Positions 7,420-15,899 are shown, counted from the stretch's first letter. The stretch: DNA of 64,000 bases from Neobacillus niacini (GCF_030817595.1 NZ_JAUSZN010000001.1:1558001-1622000), one strand, 5' to 3'. Translations and numbers: made by a program. Notes: a model not told the origin generated them from the sequence alone.

Positions 7420-7431
7420 TTGGTATACCAA
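7420..7431. promoter_or_regulatory. Operator-like palindrome before the transporter gene
   Basis: TTGGTATACCAA is a perfect 12-bp palindrome containing the island half-site TTTGGTATA. It lies 58 bp upstream of the transporter start at 7490. Confidence 0.5.
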
Positions 7432-7489
7432 GATAGTATAGATTACAAGATTAGTAAATGGAACAAATACTAAAAAGCAGGGTGTTGCT

Positions 7490-8872
7490 ATGTTAAGATT
7501 TTTATTATTACTAGTTATTTTTATGTATTTATTATCTACTTTGTTACCTCAACTTGATTTTAGCGTCCTGCTATCGATTCTATGTTTTATTATTGTATTA
7601 TCTACATTTATCCTAGCTAAACGCTCTGTTAAACTACTGGGCAGCACTTTTCTGCTCCTTGGTGTGTTGCTGCTTTGGAAAAGTGGATCACATTGGCACC
7701 ATTACATATTATCTTTTGGACCCATGCTAGACTTGATTACTTTGTTTACATTGGTTCCTATATTAGGTATTCCCATCAAATTAGGCGGATATAGCGGTGG
7801 CATACAAACAATTATTCAAAAAAGGATAAATAATTCTGGTCAGTTGTATATGATCACTTCAGGTATTTCCTATTTCTTTAGTATTTTTATGAATCTTGCA
7901 ACGTTGCCAATGGCATATTACTCCATTCGTCCAGCATTGAACCTGTTTTCAGTCGAGAATAAAGAACGGTTCATGAGTAGAGCGATTACCAGAGGTTTTG
8001 CGATGCCATTATTGTGGGCTCCTGTTACACCTATTGTCGGGATAGTTATTTCTGTAACCGACGTAAGCTGGATATCGATTTTACCTTTTGTTGTACCACT
8101 AAGCATTTTAGGCTTAGGGATGGATTGGTTCATTGGAGCGCGCAAATCAAAAAAAATGCTTCCTTCTATTCAAGACATTACTGCTCACGAAACTGCAGCA
8201 ACGATTGAACCCGGTCAAATCAATTCACCTAGGAGAATCTTACAAATCTTCTTGGCAATCATTATTTTTATTACAGCCATTTCCTTAGCTGAGTCAATGT
8301 TTCATTATTCCTTTTTAATCCTAGTTTCATTAATTGTGATTCCATTTGCATTTACTTGGTCTCTATTCCTAAAAAAAGGAAAAGATTTTGGCAATCAATT
8401 ACTAAAGCATTTTCAAGCCTTTTCTATCACTATGAAAGATCAATTTTTTATTTTTCTATCAGCTGGATTTTTTATATCGACGATCAATATCTCCCATACC
8501 GATGTATGGTTAAATGACTGGATAATGAAATTTATTCAGGTGGCTGGTGTGGAAATCTTTATGATCTTACTTCCCTTGGTACCTTTAGCTTTTGCCTTTT
8601 TAGGTCTTCATCCTGCCGTTTCCCTAGCACTTATGACAGGAGGATTGGATATATCTGAACTAGGACTTAATCCACACATTCTAACAGTAGCTATGTTGGC
8701 TGGAGCGGTATCTTCCTTCCTAGTAGGTCCTTATAATGCCACATTAGGTCTGATGTCAAATCTAGTGAAAGATACATCTTATAAAGTATCAAATTGGAAT
8801 ACTTCTTTTGCGACAATATATATCGGCATTGTTATGCTTTACCTCTTTCTTTTGCAAGTATTTACTGTCTAA
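7490..8872 (+). CDS. Polytopic membrane transporter of the island, about 12 TM
   Basis: A 460-aa hydrophobic protein with about eleven to twelve membrane segments in two halves separated by a polar loop around residues 220-250. The two-fold layout with conserved GAVSSFLVGPYNATLG near the C-terminus and GISYFFSIFMNLATLP in the first half resembles anion permeases of the ion-transporter (IT) superfamily, but I cannot place it in a named family. RBS AGGGTG precedes the ATG. An operator-like palindrome lies just upstream and a terminator directly downstream, so it is a single-gene unit. Uptake of the island's organic-acid substrate is a reasonable guess. Confidence 0.8.
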   Translation: MLRFLLLLVIFMYLLSTLLPQLDFSVLLSILCFIIVLSTFILAKRSVKLLGSTFLLLGVLLLWKSGSHWHHYILSFGPMLDLITLFTLVPILGIPIKLGGYSGGIQTIIQKRINNSGQLYMITSGISYFFSIFMNLATLPMAYYSIRPALNLFSVENKERFMSRAITRGFAMPLLWAPVTPIVGIVISVTDVSWISILPFVVPLSILGLGMDWFIGARKSKKMLPSIQDITAHETAATIEPGQINSPRRILQIFLAIIIFITAISLAESMFHYSFLILVSLIVIPFAFTWSLFLKKGKDFGNQLLKHFQAFSITMKDQFFIFLSAGFFISTINISHTDVWLNDWIMKFIQVAGVEIFMILLPLVPLAFAFLGLHPAVSLALMTGGLDISELGLNPHILTVAMLAGAVSSFLVGPYNATLGLMSNLVKDTSYKVSNWNTSFATIYIGIVMLYLFLLQVFTV

Positions 8873-8891
8873 CATGGACTATAAAATATGG

Positions 8892-8927
8892 AAAACCAGG
8901 AACTGGGAAAGCAGATCCTGGTTTTTT
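8892..8927 (+). terminator. Terminator between convergent transporter and dehydrogenase genes
   Basis: AAAACCAGGA (8892-8901) pairs with TCCTGGTTTT (8916-8925) and runs into T6. It follows the transporter stop by 19 bp. Confidence 0.85.
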
Positions 8928-8935
8928 CGATTCAT

Positions 8936-9622
8936 TTATTCTTTTTCTGACTGAATTTCTTTTATTATTTCCTTTGCAAAGTGACCCAGGGTCCCGTTAC
9001 TATAGGACCGGATTACCTCAGGTGCAAGGGATGTTAACGCTCTTTTAAGATATTCTGGTGATAATCCTCTTTTTGTATATTCAGACTCCAAATCTATCGC
9101 TGTTTTTAATGCGAAATAAGTCGCTAATTTATTTACCTCTGTTAAACAATTCTCACTATCTATTATTACCTTTCCAAGAAACTGAAAAATTTCCGCTATT
9201 TTATTAGGTAGAGAAGCTTCTGTTATAAATAGGCCATTTCCATGTTCCAATAAGTCTCTTCCATGACCCATATACTTCACACCATGAACGTTTAAGGATG
9301 GAAATTTGCTTTTAACTTCGTTAGTATGGAGGTTTGTAGCCATATTGATAATATCAGGTGACTGCTGTAAATTGCTATGAATCTTTAAACTTGAAATAAA
9401 TGGGATAACCTCTATAGCCGGCAGTGCTAGAATTAGGACATCTACTTCCGTTCGTTCGCTTTCCATCAAGATATAACCATGTTGAAAATTTTGAACAAAT
9501 TGTTCTGCTTTTGATTTCACAGGGTGGTAAACCCCTATTGAGATTCCTTGTTTATCCCAATGAGTCATCATCGCCGTACCGAGTTTACCAATACCAATTA
9601 AACCTATCTTTTCTTGTTTCAT
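8936..9622 (-). CDS. ProC/3-hydroxyacid-dehydrogenase-like NAD(P)-binding protein
   Basis: A 228-aa protein with an N-terminal Rossmann dinucleotide motif GLIGIGKLGTAMM (residues 7-19), a central VDVLILALPAIEVIPF strand, and an all-helical C-terminal half. The layout is that of pyrroline-5-carboxylate reductase and related NADP dehydrogenases, but it is shorter than ProC (about 270 aa) and lacks its usual serine/threonine-rich C-terminal motif. RBS GAGGGG lies before the ATG at 9622. It follows the transporter at 9783-11231 on the same strand with a terminator between them, and there is no clear operator before it. An imine or hydroxy-acid redox step is likely; the substrate is unknown. Confidence 0.75.
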   Translation of the reverse strand: MKQEKIGLIGIGKLGTAMMTHWDKQGISIGVYHPVKSKAEQFVQNFQHGYILMESERTEVDVLILALPAIEVIPFISSLKIHSNLQQSPDIINMATNLHTNEVKSKFPSLNVHGVKYMGHGRDLLEHGNGLFITEASLPNKIAEIFQFLGKVIIDSENCLTEVNKLATYFALKTAIDLESEYTKRGLSPEYLKRALTSLAPEVIRSYSNGTLGHFAKEIIKEIQSEKE

Positions 9623-9689
9623 CTTAATCCCCTCTCTTCAGGTCATATTATGTCTTCCATCTTTCCAAAATAACAATCTGTAATGAAAA

Positions 9690-9738
9690 AATAAAGCTAT
9701 TCCAAAAAGCAGTTTTAAACTGACTTTTGGAATAGCCC
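9690..9738 (-). terminator. Terminator of the transporter at 9783-11231
   Basis: On the reverse strand GCTATTCCAAAA pairs with TTTTGGAATAGC (plus positions 9696-9707 and 9725-9736) with an inner GTCAGTTT/AAACTGC stem, followed by a T-rich run. Confidence 0.85.
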
Positions 9739-9782
9739 GATATTAACTAGAAACTATAATAAAAAATAAATCAAAACCTATA

Positions 9783-11231
9783 TTACCAAATTAATACTGC
9801 ACAAATAGTTGCAATGACTAGCCCAGTTACCACCGGGAAGAAGTTCTTTCTGGCTAATTCTAATGGTGAGACTTGCAGGAAGCCGGCTACTGCTACAAGA
9901 GATGACCAGGCAATAAGTGTTCCTCCACCGCTCCAAACCGCACCCATCTGTCCAATAGCTGCCAAGGTACCAGGATCTATGTTACTACCAGGAGCAATCG
10001 CACCAGACAACGCACCTGTTAATGGAAGCCCAGCAAATCCAGATCCATCTAACCCTGTAATAATTCCAATTATCAAAATACTAAACGCTGCAATAGAAGG
10101 ACTTTGCGGTATATAATTTTGGCCTGCTTGGATTAAGTCAAATAGAAATGCGGGTTTTGCAGCATCCTCACCTAAAGAAAGGATTGACGCAGAAAAATCA
10201 CCACTACCCATAAAGAAGTAACCTGCAATGGGAATCACGGGAGCCATTGCACGAAATGCGAAAACAAAACCTTCGGTAAGATGCTCACTTATTTTTTCGA
10301 GTGCATGAATACGGTTGAAAGCAATAGTCGCCAATACTAATAGGATCGTCGCAACCCCGCCAATAAATGCTGCACCGTCTCCACCCTCAAACCCTGCTCC
10401 ATTACCAATTTTGGTCTGGAACATAAAAATCATAACAGCCAACATCGCTAAAGGCACAATGATAGCAAATATTTTACCCCATTTATTTTTTATCTGGAGA
10501 ATTTTAGCACTCTCTTCAATTGTTGCAGCAAGCTCCTGGTTCACTTCAAAGATTGCTTTTGCTTCATTATTTACGTCAGTTACAGATCCAGATTTTTTGG
10601 TAATTGCTTTTCGATGCGTTACATACACAATCGCTAAAGAACTTATACCGGTAATGAGAGAAAGAATGAATGCCTTGTCTGAAACTAAAGCTTTATCAAT
10701 TCCTGCCGCTTTTGCACTAAGCATAGGCGCCACTTGCATAATATAATCTGATGAAAGTGCCATTCCCTGACCTGCGATACAAATTACCATTGCTGATGTC
10801 ATGACGGGTAATCCCGCACTCACTGCAGCTGGAACTAACAAAGCACAAATGAGTGGAACAGCTGGCGTTGGCCAGAAAAAGAGGGAAATTACATAGGTTG
10901 TGACCATTAATACGAGATAAGAAATATGACCGTTTACCATTATTTTTTGGATAGGTACGACCATCTTTTTATCCGCCCCTAGATCCTTTAAAGAATTAAG
11001 GAGGCCTATCATAATAGATATAATTAAGAAAATACTGAATAGCTCTTTAGCTGCAACGAGATTTGCGTTAAAGACAGCTTGAAACCCCGCTATAAAACTC
11101 CCTTTATAAACTGCAGCTATTACAAATGTACCAATAATAAGAGGTAAAACAATACCTTTTCTAAAGAGCATGATAACAATAACGGCTACAGTGACAAATA
11201 GATATACCCAATGAGCTAATGTTAATTCCAT
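9783..11231 (-). CDS. Putative organic-anion permease, about 12 TM
   Basis: A 482-aa membrane protein with about twelve segments and a cytoplasmic loop near residues 230-260. Features include a Gly-rich GITGLDGSGFAGLPLTGALSG re-entrant region and a C-terminal GAVWSGGGTLIAWSSL. The overall pattern recalls the GntP/DcuC/CitM-like permeases that carry carboxylates with H+ or Na+, but I cannot name the family with certainty. The open frame extends to 11327; I chose the ATG at 11231 because GGAGGGG lies five bases upstream and the first membrane segment follows directly. The long upstream region has operators and cre-like sites shared with the divergent gene at 11992. Confidence 0.8.
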   Translation of the reverse strand: MELTLAHWVYLFVTVAVIVIMLFRKGIVLPLIIGTFVIAAVYKGSFIAGFQAVFNANLVAAKELFSIFLIISIMIGLLNSLKDLGADKKMVVPIQKIMVNGHISYLVLMVTTYVISLFFWPTPAVPLICALLVPAAVSAGLPVMTSAMVICIAGQGMALSSDYIMQVAPMLSAKAAGIDKALVSDKAFILSLITGISSLAIVYVTHRKAITKKSGSVTDVNNEAKAIFEVNQELAATIEESAKILQIKNKWGKIFAIIVPLAMLAVMIFMFQTKIGNGAGFEGGDGAAFIGGVATILLVLATIAFNRIHALEKISEHLTEGFVFAFRAMAPVIPIAGYFFMGSGDFSASILSLGEDAAKPAFLFDLIQAGQNYIPQSPSIAAFSILIIGIITGLDGSGFAGLPLTGALSGAIAPGSNIDPGTLAAIGQMGAVWSGGGTLIAWSSLVAVAGFLQVSPLELARKNFFPVVTGLVIATICAVLIW

Positions 11232-11398
11232 ATTTCCCCTCCGGCTCTCAACATTGTTTAGATCTAGGTTCCTTTTTGAACAACAAGTTATCTTAGCTTT
11301 ACAAAGTAGCTGAGGTATTTTATGCATGCTAATTATGTATTACCTCAATTACAATGGATTCATTAACTCTTGTCATATTGCAATAGTCGTATATTGCA

Positions 11399-11419
11399 TA
11401 TTGTAGATTGTATACCAAG
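11399..11419. promoter_or_regulatory. GntR operator-like site before the permease
   Basis: The right half TATACCAAG is strong; the left half is degenerate. It lies 168 bp upstream of the permease start in the 760-bp divergent intergenic region. Confidence 0.4.
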
Positions 11420-11511
11420 ATGAAATAAAAAATTTTTCAACTTTTTAAAAGAATAATAAGTCCCTACCAAAATCTGCTGTTGATTTCTCACGAAGGATCC
11501 TCAATAATTTA

Positions 11512-11526
11512 AGATAACGCTTTCAT
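11512..11526 (-). promoter_or_regulatory. Candidate cre (CcpA) site
   Basis: Reverse-strand ATGAAAGCGTTATCT fits the relaxed cre consensus WTGAAARCGYTTWNN except for one position. It is in the intergenic region upstream of the permease at 9783-11231. Confidence 0.4.
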
Positions 11527-11694
11527 AATTTATTTAACCGGTAAGCCACCTCCTCATTTTCCCTAAACCCACCTTGTAAATCATAATAACATCATTAATG
11601 GTAACATGCAAACAATTTTAAATATTTTGATATTTTTGTATTTTTTAAATACTATATTGCTAATCTTAAAAGCTTTCGGTAAAATAGAGATAAA

Positions 11695-11715
11695 AACGGT
11701 ATATCGTATACCAAA
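11695..11715. promoter_or_regulatory. GntR operator before the aspartate-dehydrogenase-like gene
   Basis: AACGGTATA-TCG-TATACCAAA holds a perfect 6-3-6 core and near-consensus flanks. It lies in the divergent region, 277 bp from the plus-strand gene at 11992. The rest of the 11232-11991 gap is AT-rich and shows no gene. Confidence 0.6.
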
Positions 11716-11861
11716 TAATCCATGCAACATTTTTCAATTCTCCCTTCTATTCTGAAGTTTTACTCTCTATCTACCATTTATTACATTTACGATAGCATGT
11801 AATAATAGTAATCACCAGAAAGTTGTGAAGAAATCTAACATTGTTTTTAACTGCGTTAATG

Positions 11862-11876
11862 TTGGAAACGTTTCTA
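11862..11876 (+). promoter_or_regulatory. Candidate cre (CcpA) site
   Basis: TTGGAAACGTTTCTA matches the cre consensus WTGNAAACGNWWNCA at all fixed positions but one. It lies 116 bp upstream of the aspartate-dehydrogenase-like gene, suggesting carbon catabolite control of the island. Confidence 0.45.
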
Positions 11877-11991
11877 TCTAAACAAAATTAGAAAATATTA
11901 AACTTCTTTTAGCTGTACCCCAGAGCTTTGGTATCATTATTGATTACCTGTTTTTCGGTTAGAAAAATAAAATAATTGAGGTGGATTAAAA

Positions 11992-12798
11992 ATGCTTAAA
12001 GCAGGAATCATTGGTTATGGAACAATTGGAAAGAGTATTGCCGAGTTAATTCAATCACAACAAGCCGGAAACATCGAACTAAAAAGTGTTCTGGTCAGAA
12101 ATCCAGATCGAACTGAGGACTTGTTGAAGCAAAGTTTTTCTATCACTAACAATGAGGAAATTTTTTTCAATCAAGATTTAGACATAGTTATCGAAGCTGC
12201 AGGTCATCATGCCTTACAATTATATGGGGAAAAGGCCTTGGCTAGCGGGAGTCATTTGCTGATTATTTCGGTGGGAGCGTTATCCGATAATGAGTTTCTG
12301 AATACGTTACAAAAAGCAGCCCAAGAAAATAATAAACAAATTCTGCTTCCTTCTGCTGCTATTGGTGGTTTAGATAGAATTGCTGCTGGGGCTTTAGGTG
12401 AAATTGAAGGGATAACCCTTATTACGAGGAAACCTGTAAAAAGTTGGTACGGGACGATTGCGGAAGAAAAAGTTAACCTTGAAAGTATTACTGAGCCCTT
12501 TTGTATCTTTGATGGTAATGCCCGAAATGCAGCTAAATTATTTCCTGAAAATGTTAACGTTTCCGCCACATTAAGTCTTGCTGGAATCGGATTCGATAAA
12601 ACAAACGTTCAAGTTTACATAGATCCAACTATTAAGCGTAATATTCACACGATTAAGGCAAAGGGCTATTTTGGAGAAATTGAGATTTCTGTTCAAAATG
12701 AACCATACAAACAAAATCCTAAATCAAGTCCCATTGTAGCGATGAGCGTTGCGAAAGTGTTGAAAAATCTAACATCATCCATCGTAATCGGAGTTTAA
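11992..12798 (+). CDS. L-aspartate dehydrogenase-like amino-acid dehydrogenase
   Basis: A 268-aa protein of the NadX/AspDH (DUF108) family, at the usual length. The N-terminal NAD(P)-binding motif is GYGTIGKSIAEL (residues 8-19). The C-terminal catalytic domain carries the family block NVSATLSLAGIGFDKT followed by VYIDPTIKRNIHTI, which contains the conserved Asp and His. AspDH oxidatively deaminates L-aspartate to iminoaspartate; homologues in catabolic clusters may act on other amines or run as imine reductases. RBS GAGGTG precedes the ATG. No nadA, nadB or nadC lies nearby, and the GntR operator and cre-like sites upstream fit catabolism better than NAD synthesis. Confidence 0.85.
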   Translation: MLKAGIIGYGTIGKSIAELIQSQQAGNIELKSVLVRNPDRTEDLLKQSFSITNNEEIFFNQDLDIVIEAAGHHALQLYGEKALASGSHLLIISVGALSDNEFLNTLQKAAQENNKQILLPSAAIGGLDRIAAGALGEIEGITLITRKPVKSWYGTIAEEKVNLESITEPFCIFDGNARNAAKLFPENVNVSATLSLAGIGFDKTNVQVYIDPTIKRNIHTIKAKGYFGEIEISVQNEPYKQNPKSSPIVAMSVAKVLKNLTSSIVIGV

Positions 12799-12804
12799 AT
12801 GATA

Positions 12805-12836
12805 AGGAGAAAGAGCTCGAGCCAACTCTTTCTCCT
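12805..12836. terminator. Hairpin between convergent genes
   Basis: AGGAGAAAGAG (12805-12815) pairs with CTCTTTCTCCT (12826-12836). It sits between the stops of the dehydrogenase and the second gntR and lacks a long T-run on either side, so it may end transcription from both sides weakly. Confidence 0.55.
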
Positions 12837-12843
12837 ATGATGA

Positions 12844-13518
12844 TTATTTTTTATCGCCCTTTTTAACAGATTCAATGTAGGCTTTTCGAGAATTTTCAAT
12901 ATGAATTTTTGTTAAATATTCCGCCATCTCAGTTTCTTGATTCACGATGGCTTCCATAATTCTTATATGCTCTTCCATAGACTGTTCTGCTCTTCCCGTT
13001 TGTTTATATCCCAGCTTTGCAAAAGCTTTTATATAATCTGATAATCCACTTAAAATTTCATAAAGTTTAGAATTCTTTGCAGAACTATATAGTAAATGAT
13101 TCATCTCGAAGTGTAAATCTGAGTAATCAGATTCTCTTTTATCCTGCAAGCAAGCTTCCACTTTTTTAATGCAAGCAACAAATTGACCTTTTGTTTCATC
13201 ATCCAACTTTTGAACAGCTAATTTAGCAGCCAATACCTCAAGGGATGAAAGAATCGTAAACACCTCAATGATTTCTTTCTCAGAGATGTCTGCTACAATA
13301 ACACCCTTTCTAGGGACGGTCTTAACAAACCCTTGTGATTCTAAGCGAAATAATGCTTCACGAATGGGAGTTCGACTAATGTTTAATCTTTCGGCCAGTT
13401 CCCTTTCCACTAATCGATCGCCTGCTTTGAATTCCCCTTCTAAAATTAGATCTTTAATGTGGATATAAACCCTTTCTCTAATCGAGATAAGATTATCCTC
13501 CGTCCAGTTACTTACCAT
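12844..13518 (-). CDS. GntR family regulator, FadR/FCD subgroup (second paralogue)
   Basis: A 224-aa paralogue of the regulator at 256-945, with a winged helix domain at about residues 8-73 and an FCD effector domain after it. The segment from the recognition helix through the wing (SRTPIREALFRLESQGFVKT) is identical in both, while the effector halves differ more. The two proteins should therefore compete for or share operators while sensing different ligands. GGAGG lies before the ATG at 13518. A perfect-core operator (13536-13556) overlaps its likely promoter, indicating autoregulation. It marks the right boundary of the island. Confidence 0.9.
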   Translation of the reverse strand: MVSNWTEDNLISIRERVYIHIKDLILEGEFKAGDRLVERELAERLNISRTPIREALFRLESQGFVKTVPRKGVIVADISEKEIIEVFTILSSLEVLAAKLAVQKLDDETKGQFVACIKKVEACLQDKRESDYSDLHFEMNHLLYSSAKNSKLYEILSGLSDYIKAFAKLGYKQTGRAEQSMEEHIRIMEAIVNQETEMAEYLTKIHIENSRKAYIESVKKGDKK

Positions 13519-13535
13519 TTTTCCTCCTTCTTCCT

Positions 13536-13556
13536 ACCGGTATACTTTATACCAAT
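13536..13556. promoter_or_regulatory. GntR operator before the second gntR gene
   Basis: ACCGGTATA-CTT-TATACCAAT holds a perfect GGTATA-N3-TATACC core 18 bp upstream of the start codon, so it is well placed for autoregulation. Confidence 0.7.
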
Positions 13557-13636
13557 TATATCGTATCTACTTTAAAAACAGCAATTTTTAGGTATATTTC
13601 CCCTATTCAGATCACTCTTCTTCCTCTAAGAAATAC

Positions 13637-14233
13637 TCATTTTGAAGATTCTCTATTGTCATAAACAGCCCTAGTGATAATTTCTGTTATTATTTCTGCA
13701 AGAATCGTAACTGTATACAAACGCGTATTATTTAACGACTGTACTGGGGAGGATGGATCAAGATAATTTACGATTGCCTTCATATGGTAATTACCTACAC
13801 TCGGTAAAACCTTATTAACAGCATTTCCTGGAATAAAGGGGCCTTCTTTTAAAAAAATATACCCTATTTGACCTTCATCCCCCAAGGAGGCATCAATTCC
13901 AAAAATAAAAGCTTCCCTATATTTTTCATGGATTTCTTTCAACACTTTCTTTATATTTAATGCATGAACAGGCTCCTTTAATGTTCCGTAAACTGGAAAT
14001 GGAATATTCTTTTCCTTTAGCATGGTTCCAACCAACGGCCCGAGTGAATCACCTGTAGACCTGTCTGATCCAACGCACAAAAAAATTATTTCCTTAGACG
14101 TTTGGCTAAGTACTTCCTTAAGTTTATTTGAAATTTTTTCAATCTCCGATTCTTTGGAGTTTTTCTGAACGGACATTATTTTTGAATTTTCTTTCTCGTC
14201 ATTCCTTTTCATATAACGAAAAAAAGACCACAT
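13637..14233 (-). CDS. yyaC: YyaC-like sporulation protein (DUF1256, GPR-like fold)
   Basis: A 198-aa protein matching YyaC. Signatures are FLCVGSDRSTGDSLGPLVG near residue 50, GTLKEPVHALN, FGIDASLGDEGQIGYI and the PSVGNYHMKAIVNYL block. The family shares the fold of the spore protease GPR and is conserved in endospore formers; its exact activity is not established. The frame opens at 14257, but I prefer the ATG at 14233 because GAGGAG lies eight bases before it. The first 40 residues are variable and charged. It lies just outside the GntR island and has no operator. Confidence 0.85.
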   Translation of the reverse strand: MWSFFRYMKRNDEKENSKIMSVQKNSKESEIEKISNKLKEVLSQTSKEIIFLCVGSDRSTGDSLGPLVGTMLKEKNIPFPVYGTLKEPVHALNIKKVLKEIHEKYREAFIFGIDASLGDEGQIGYIFLKEGPFIPGNAVNKVLPSVGNYHMKAIVNYLDPSSPVQSLNNTRLYTVTILAEIITEIITRAVYDNRESSK

Positions 14234-14340
14234 TTTATCCAACTCCTCGATTATCATTGCATAGAGAGTCGAAATTGATAATTGAACACAAGATAAATAC
14301 GGATTACCAAGAATGAAGTTTCAAATAATTCCAATAGATT

Positions 14341-14523
14341 TTAAAATATTTGCCTAAAGAAATAGTTCAGTTCCTTTTCAGATAGAATGATTTTCCCATC
14401 TAAATTTTGGGTCTGTAAAACAAACTCTTTTACGCCAATAAACTCTGATTCCGATATAACAAAGAAAGTGGTTCCTTTCTTATAAATATCTTTGTAATCT
14501 TTCATTAATCTATACCTCTTCAT
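14341..14523 (-). CDS. Small hypothetical protein (60 aa)
   Basis: A 60-aa soluble protein, basic at the N-terminus, with a short beta-rich middle (TTFFVISESEFIGVKEFVLQ) and an aromatic C-terminus. RBS GAGGT lies six bases before the ATG at 14523. I do not recognise the family. It lies between yyaC and the DUF3231 gene, all on the reverse strand, but is separated from both by more than 80 bp. Confidence 0.5.
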   Translation of the reverse strand: MKRYRLMKDYKDIYKKGTTFFVISESEFIGVKEFVLQTQNLDGKIILSEKELNYFFRQIF

Positions 14524-14584
14524 TTACATACCTCAGTCTGTGTGGTTGATAAATATTTTACAGACCGTTCTCGATTGACACAAG

Positions 14585-14611
14585 AAAAGAGCAGTCGAAA
14601 ACTGCTCTTTT
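14585..14611 (-). terminator. Terminator of the DUF3231 gene
   Basis: AAAAGAGCAGT (14585-14595) and ACTGCTCTTTT (14601-14611) form an 11-bp stem with a five-base loop, 16 bp beyond the stop at 14627. Confidence 0.8.
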
Positions 14612-14626
14612 ACTCATGTTTGTTAT

Positions 14627-15622
14627 TCATTTCGCAGCTTCAAATTGAGGAGGCTGCTCCAGCCATTTTCTTTCAATCATTAAATTCATTCCATCTTCCC
14701 CAAAAGTTCCGGTTTTGGTAATAAAATTTGCATACATGGCGCTAATATCTCTGCGCATGGTAGTTCCTAAACCAGCACCGTATGCTGCCATTCCTAGATT
14801 TGAAAGGACCCCAATGACATATAGCATTAATTGTTCCGAAAACGGAGCAACCGTTGAATCAGTGACGCCGTAATCCCATGAGTTGACCGCGGGGACTTCA
14901 CTTTCCTGTAATACATCATGAATGGAGCCTAAGATGTGTTTGCACAAGTTCTTTCCTCGAAGGAAATATTCACGAAGTTCACGATCCTGTGATACTTGTG
15001 AAAACGCGGTGCACATTTGCATCCCCATTTCATTTTGGATAGCATTTATCAATAAATGTGTGCACTCAATTCCTAATAGCGGACGTCTGCGTCCTAGCCA
15101 GCCTGTCAGAAAATTTTCTTTGTTAACGAAATCAATTTCTGTTGGGTAATTCATGTAAGGCATTCGCACATAAATTCCTTTTTCCTGCATTTTGCTTACA
15201 GCATTATGGTATAACTGAGCCACATCATCCATGAGGGTATTAAATAACTTTCGCACATCTTCCCTCGCGGAAACGGTTAAACCCGCAGTATGCGAAGCAA
15301 CCCCAAATTTACTCATTTGAAGGATACACTGTATGTAATAGAGATCGGAAAAAAGTTTGGCTGCATTTGGGACAACATGTTTCTCCACCTTGAAACCTTC
15401 AGGGATAACCATTTTTTCCTGTATAAATAACTGTTCAATCTGATTCTTATGTTTCTCAGCCAAATGCTTCGTTTCTTCTAAAAGTGTTAGAATCTCAGGA
15501 TCTTTACAGGTTTCTATAAAGTGAGTCACCATGCAGAAAACTACACTGATATTTACACTGGCTGTCCAAAGAGCTGATATCTCAGCACTCGTTAATTTAA
15601 CAATCTCTACCTTATTATTCAT
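14627..15622 (-). CDS. DUF3231 family protein (tandem ferritin-like domains)
   Basis: A 331-aa, mostly helical protein of the DUF3231 family, which contains two similar four-helix units. The first is around residues 10-165 and the second, 170-325, begins at the recurrent IDFVNKENFLTGWLGRRRPL block. Repeated phrases such as LTSAEISALW, the SREDVRKLF-like segment and EDGMNLMIE are shared with the two paralogues at 57044-59159. The function is unknown; the family is confined to spore-forming Bacilli. I chose the ATG at 15622 because GGAGGG lies seven bases upstream; the frame opens 11 codons earlier. Confidence 0.85.
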   Translation of the reverse strand: MNNKVEIVKLTSAEISALWTASVNISVVFCMVTHFIETCKDPEILTLLEETKHLAEKHKNQIEQLFIQEKMVIPEGFKVEKHVVPNAAKLFSDLYYIQCILQMSKFGVASHTAGLTVSAREDVRKLFNTLMDDVAQLYHNAVSKMQEKGIYVRMPYMNYPTEIDFVNKENFLTGWLGRRRPLLGIECTHLLINAIQNEMGMQMCTAFSQVSQDRELREYFLRGKNLCKHILGSIHDVLQESEVPAVNSWDYGVTDSTVAPFSEQLMLYVIGVLSNLGMAAYGAGLGTTMRRDISAMYANFITKTGTFGEDGMNLMIERKWLEQPPQFEAAK

Positions 15623-15707
15623 GACATATCCCTCCATAACTTTTAGAATTCCCAAATTAGAGTTAGGATATTTAATGTTCCATTTTATAATTACAATCTA
15701 AAATCCT

Positions 15708-15752
15708 ACTGTCCGCCTGAGGTGGACAGTGTCCATGAGCGGTGCCTGTCAC
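15708..15752. repeat. REP-like palindromic fragment
   Basis: ACTGTCC (15708-15714) and GGACAGT (15724-15730) form an imperfect hairpin, followed by GGTGCCTGTCACC, itself near-palindromic. The same GGTGCCTGTCACC motif recurs at about 48314. These are typical debris of short interspersed palindromes in Bacillus genomes. Confidence 0.5.
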
Positions 15753-15899
15753 CATTTTAGTGTCATCAATATTGTCATCATTAATATATCACCTAGCTCT
15801 TACTCGCCTATTTTCCGCCCCTTTTACTGGATTTGTAAAACATGCTTTTCACCCCCTGCATAGTATGATATTGAACACCATAGTGAGGGGGTGAATTAC

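Noticed and set aside
9814..10746. Long plus-strand open frames opposite the permease
   Set aside because: They lie fully antisense to a gene with strong membrane-protein coding pattern and have no RBS; they are frame shadows.
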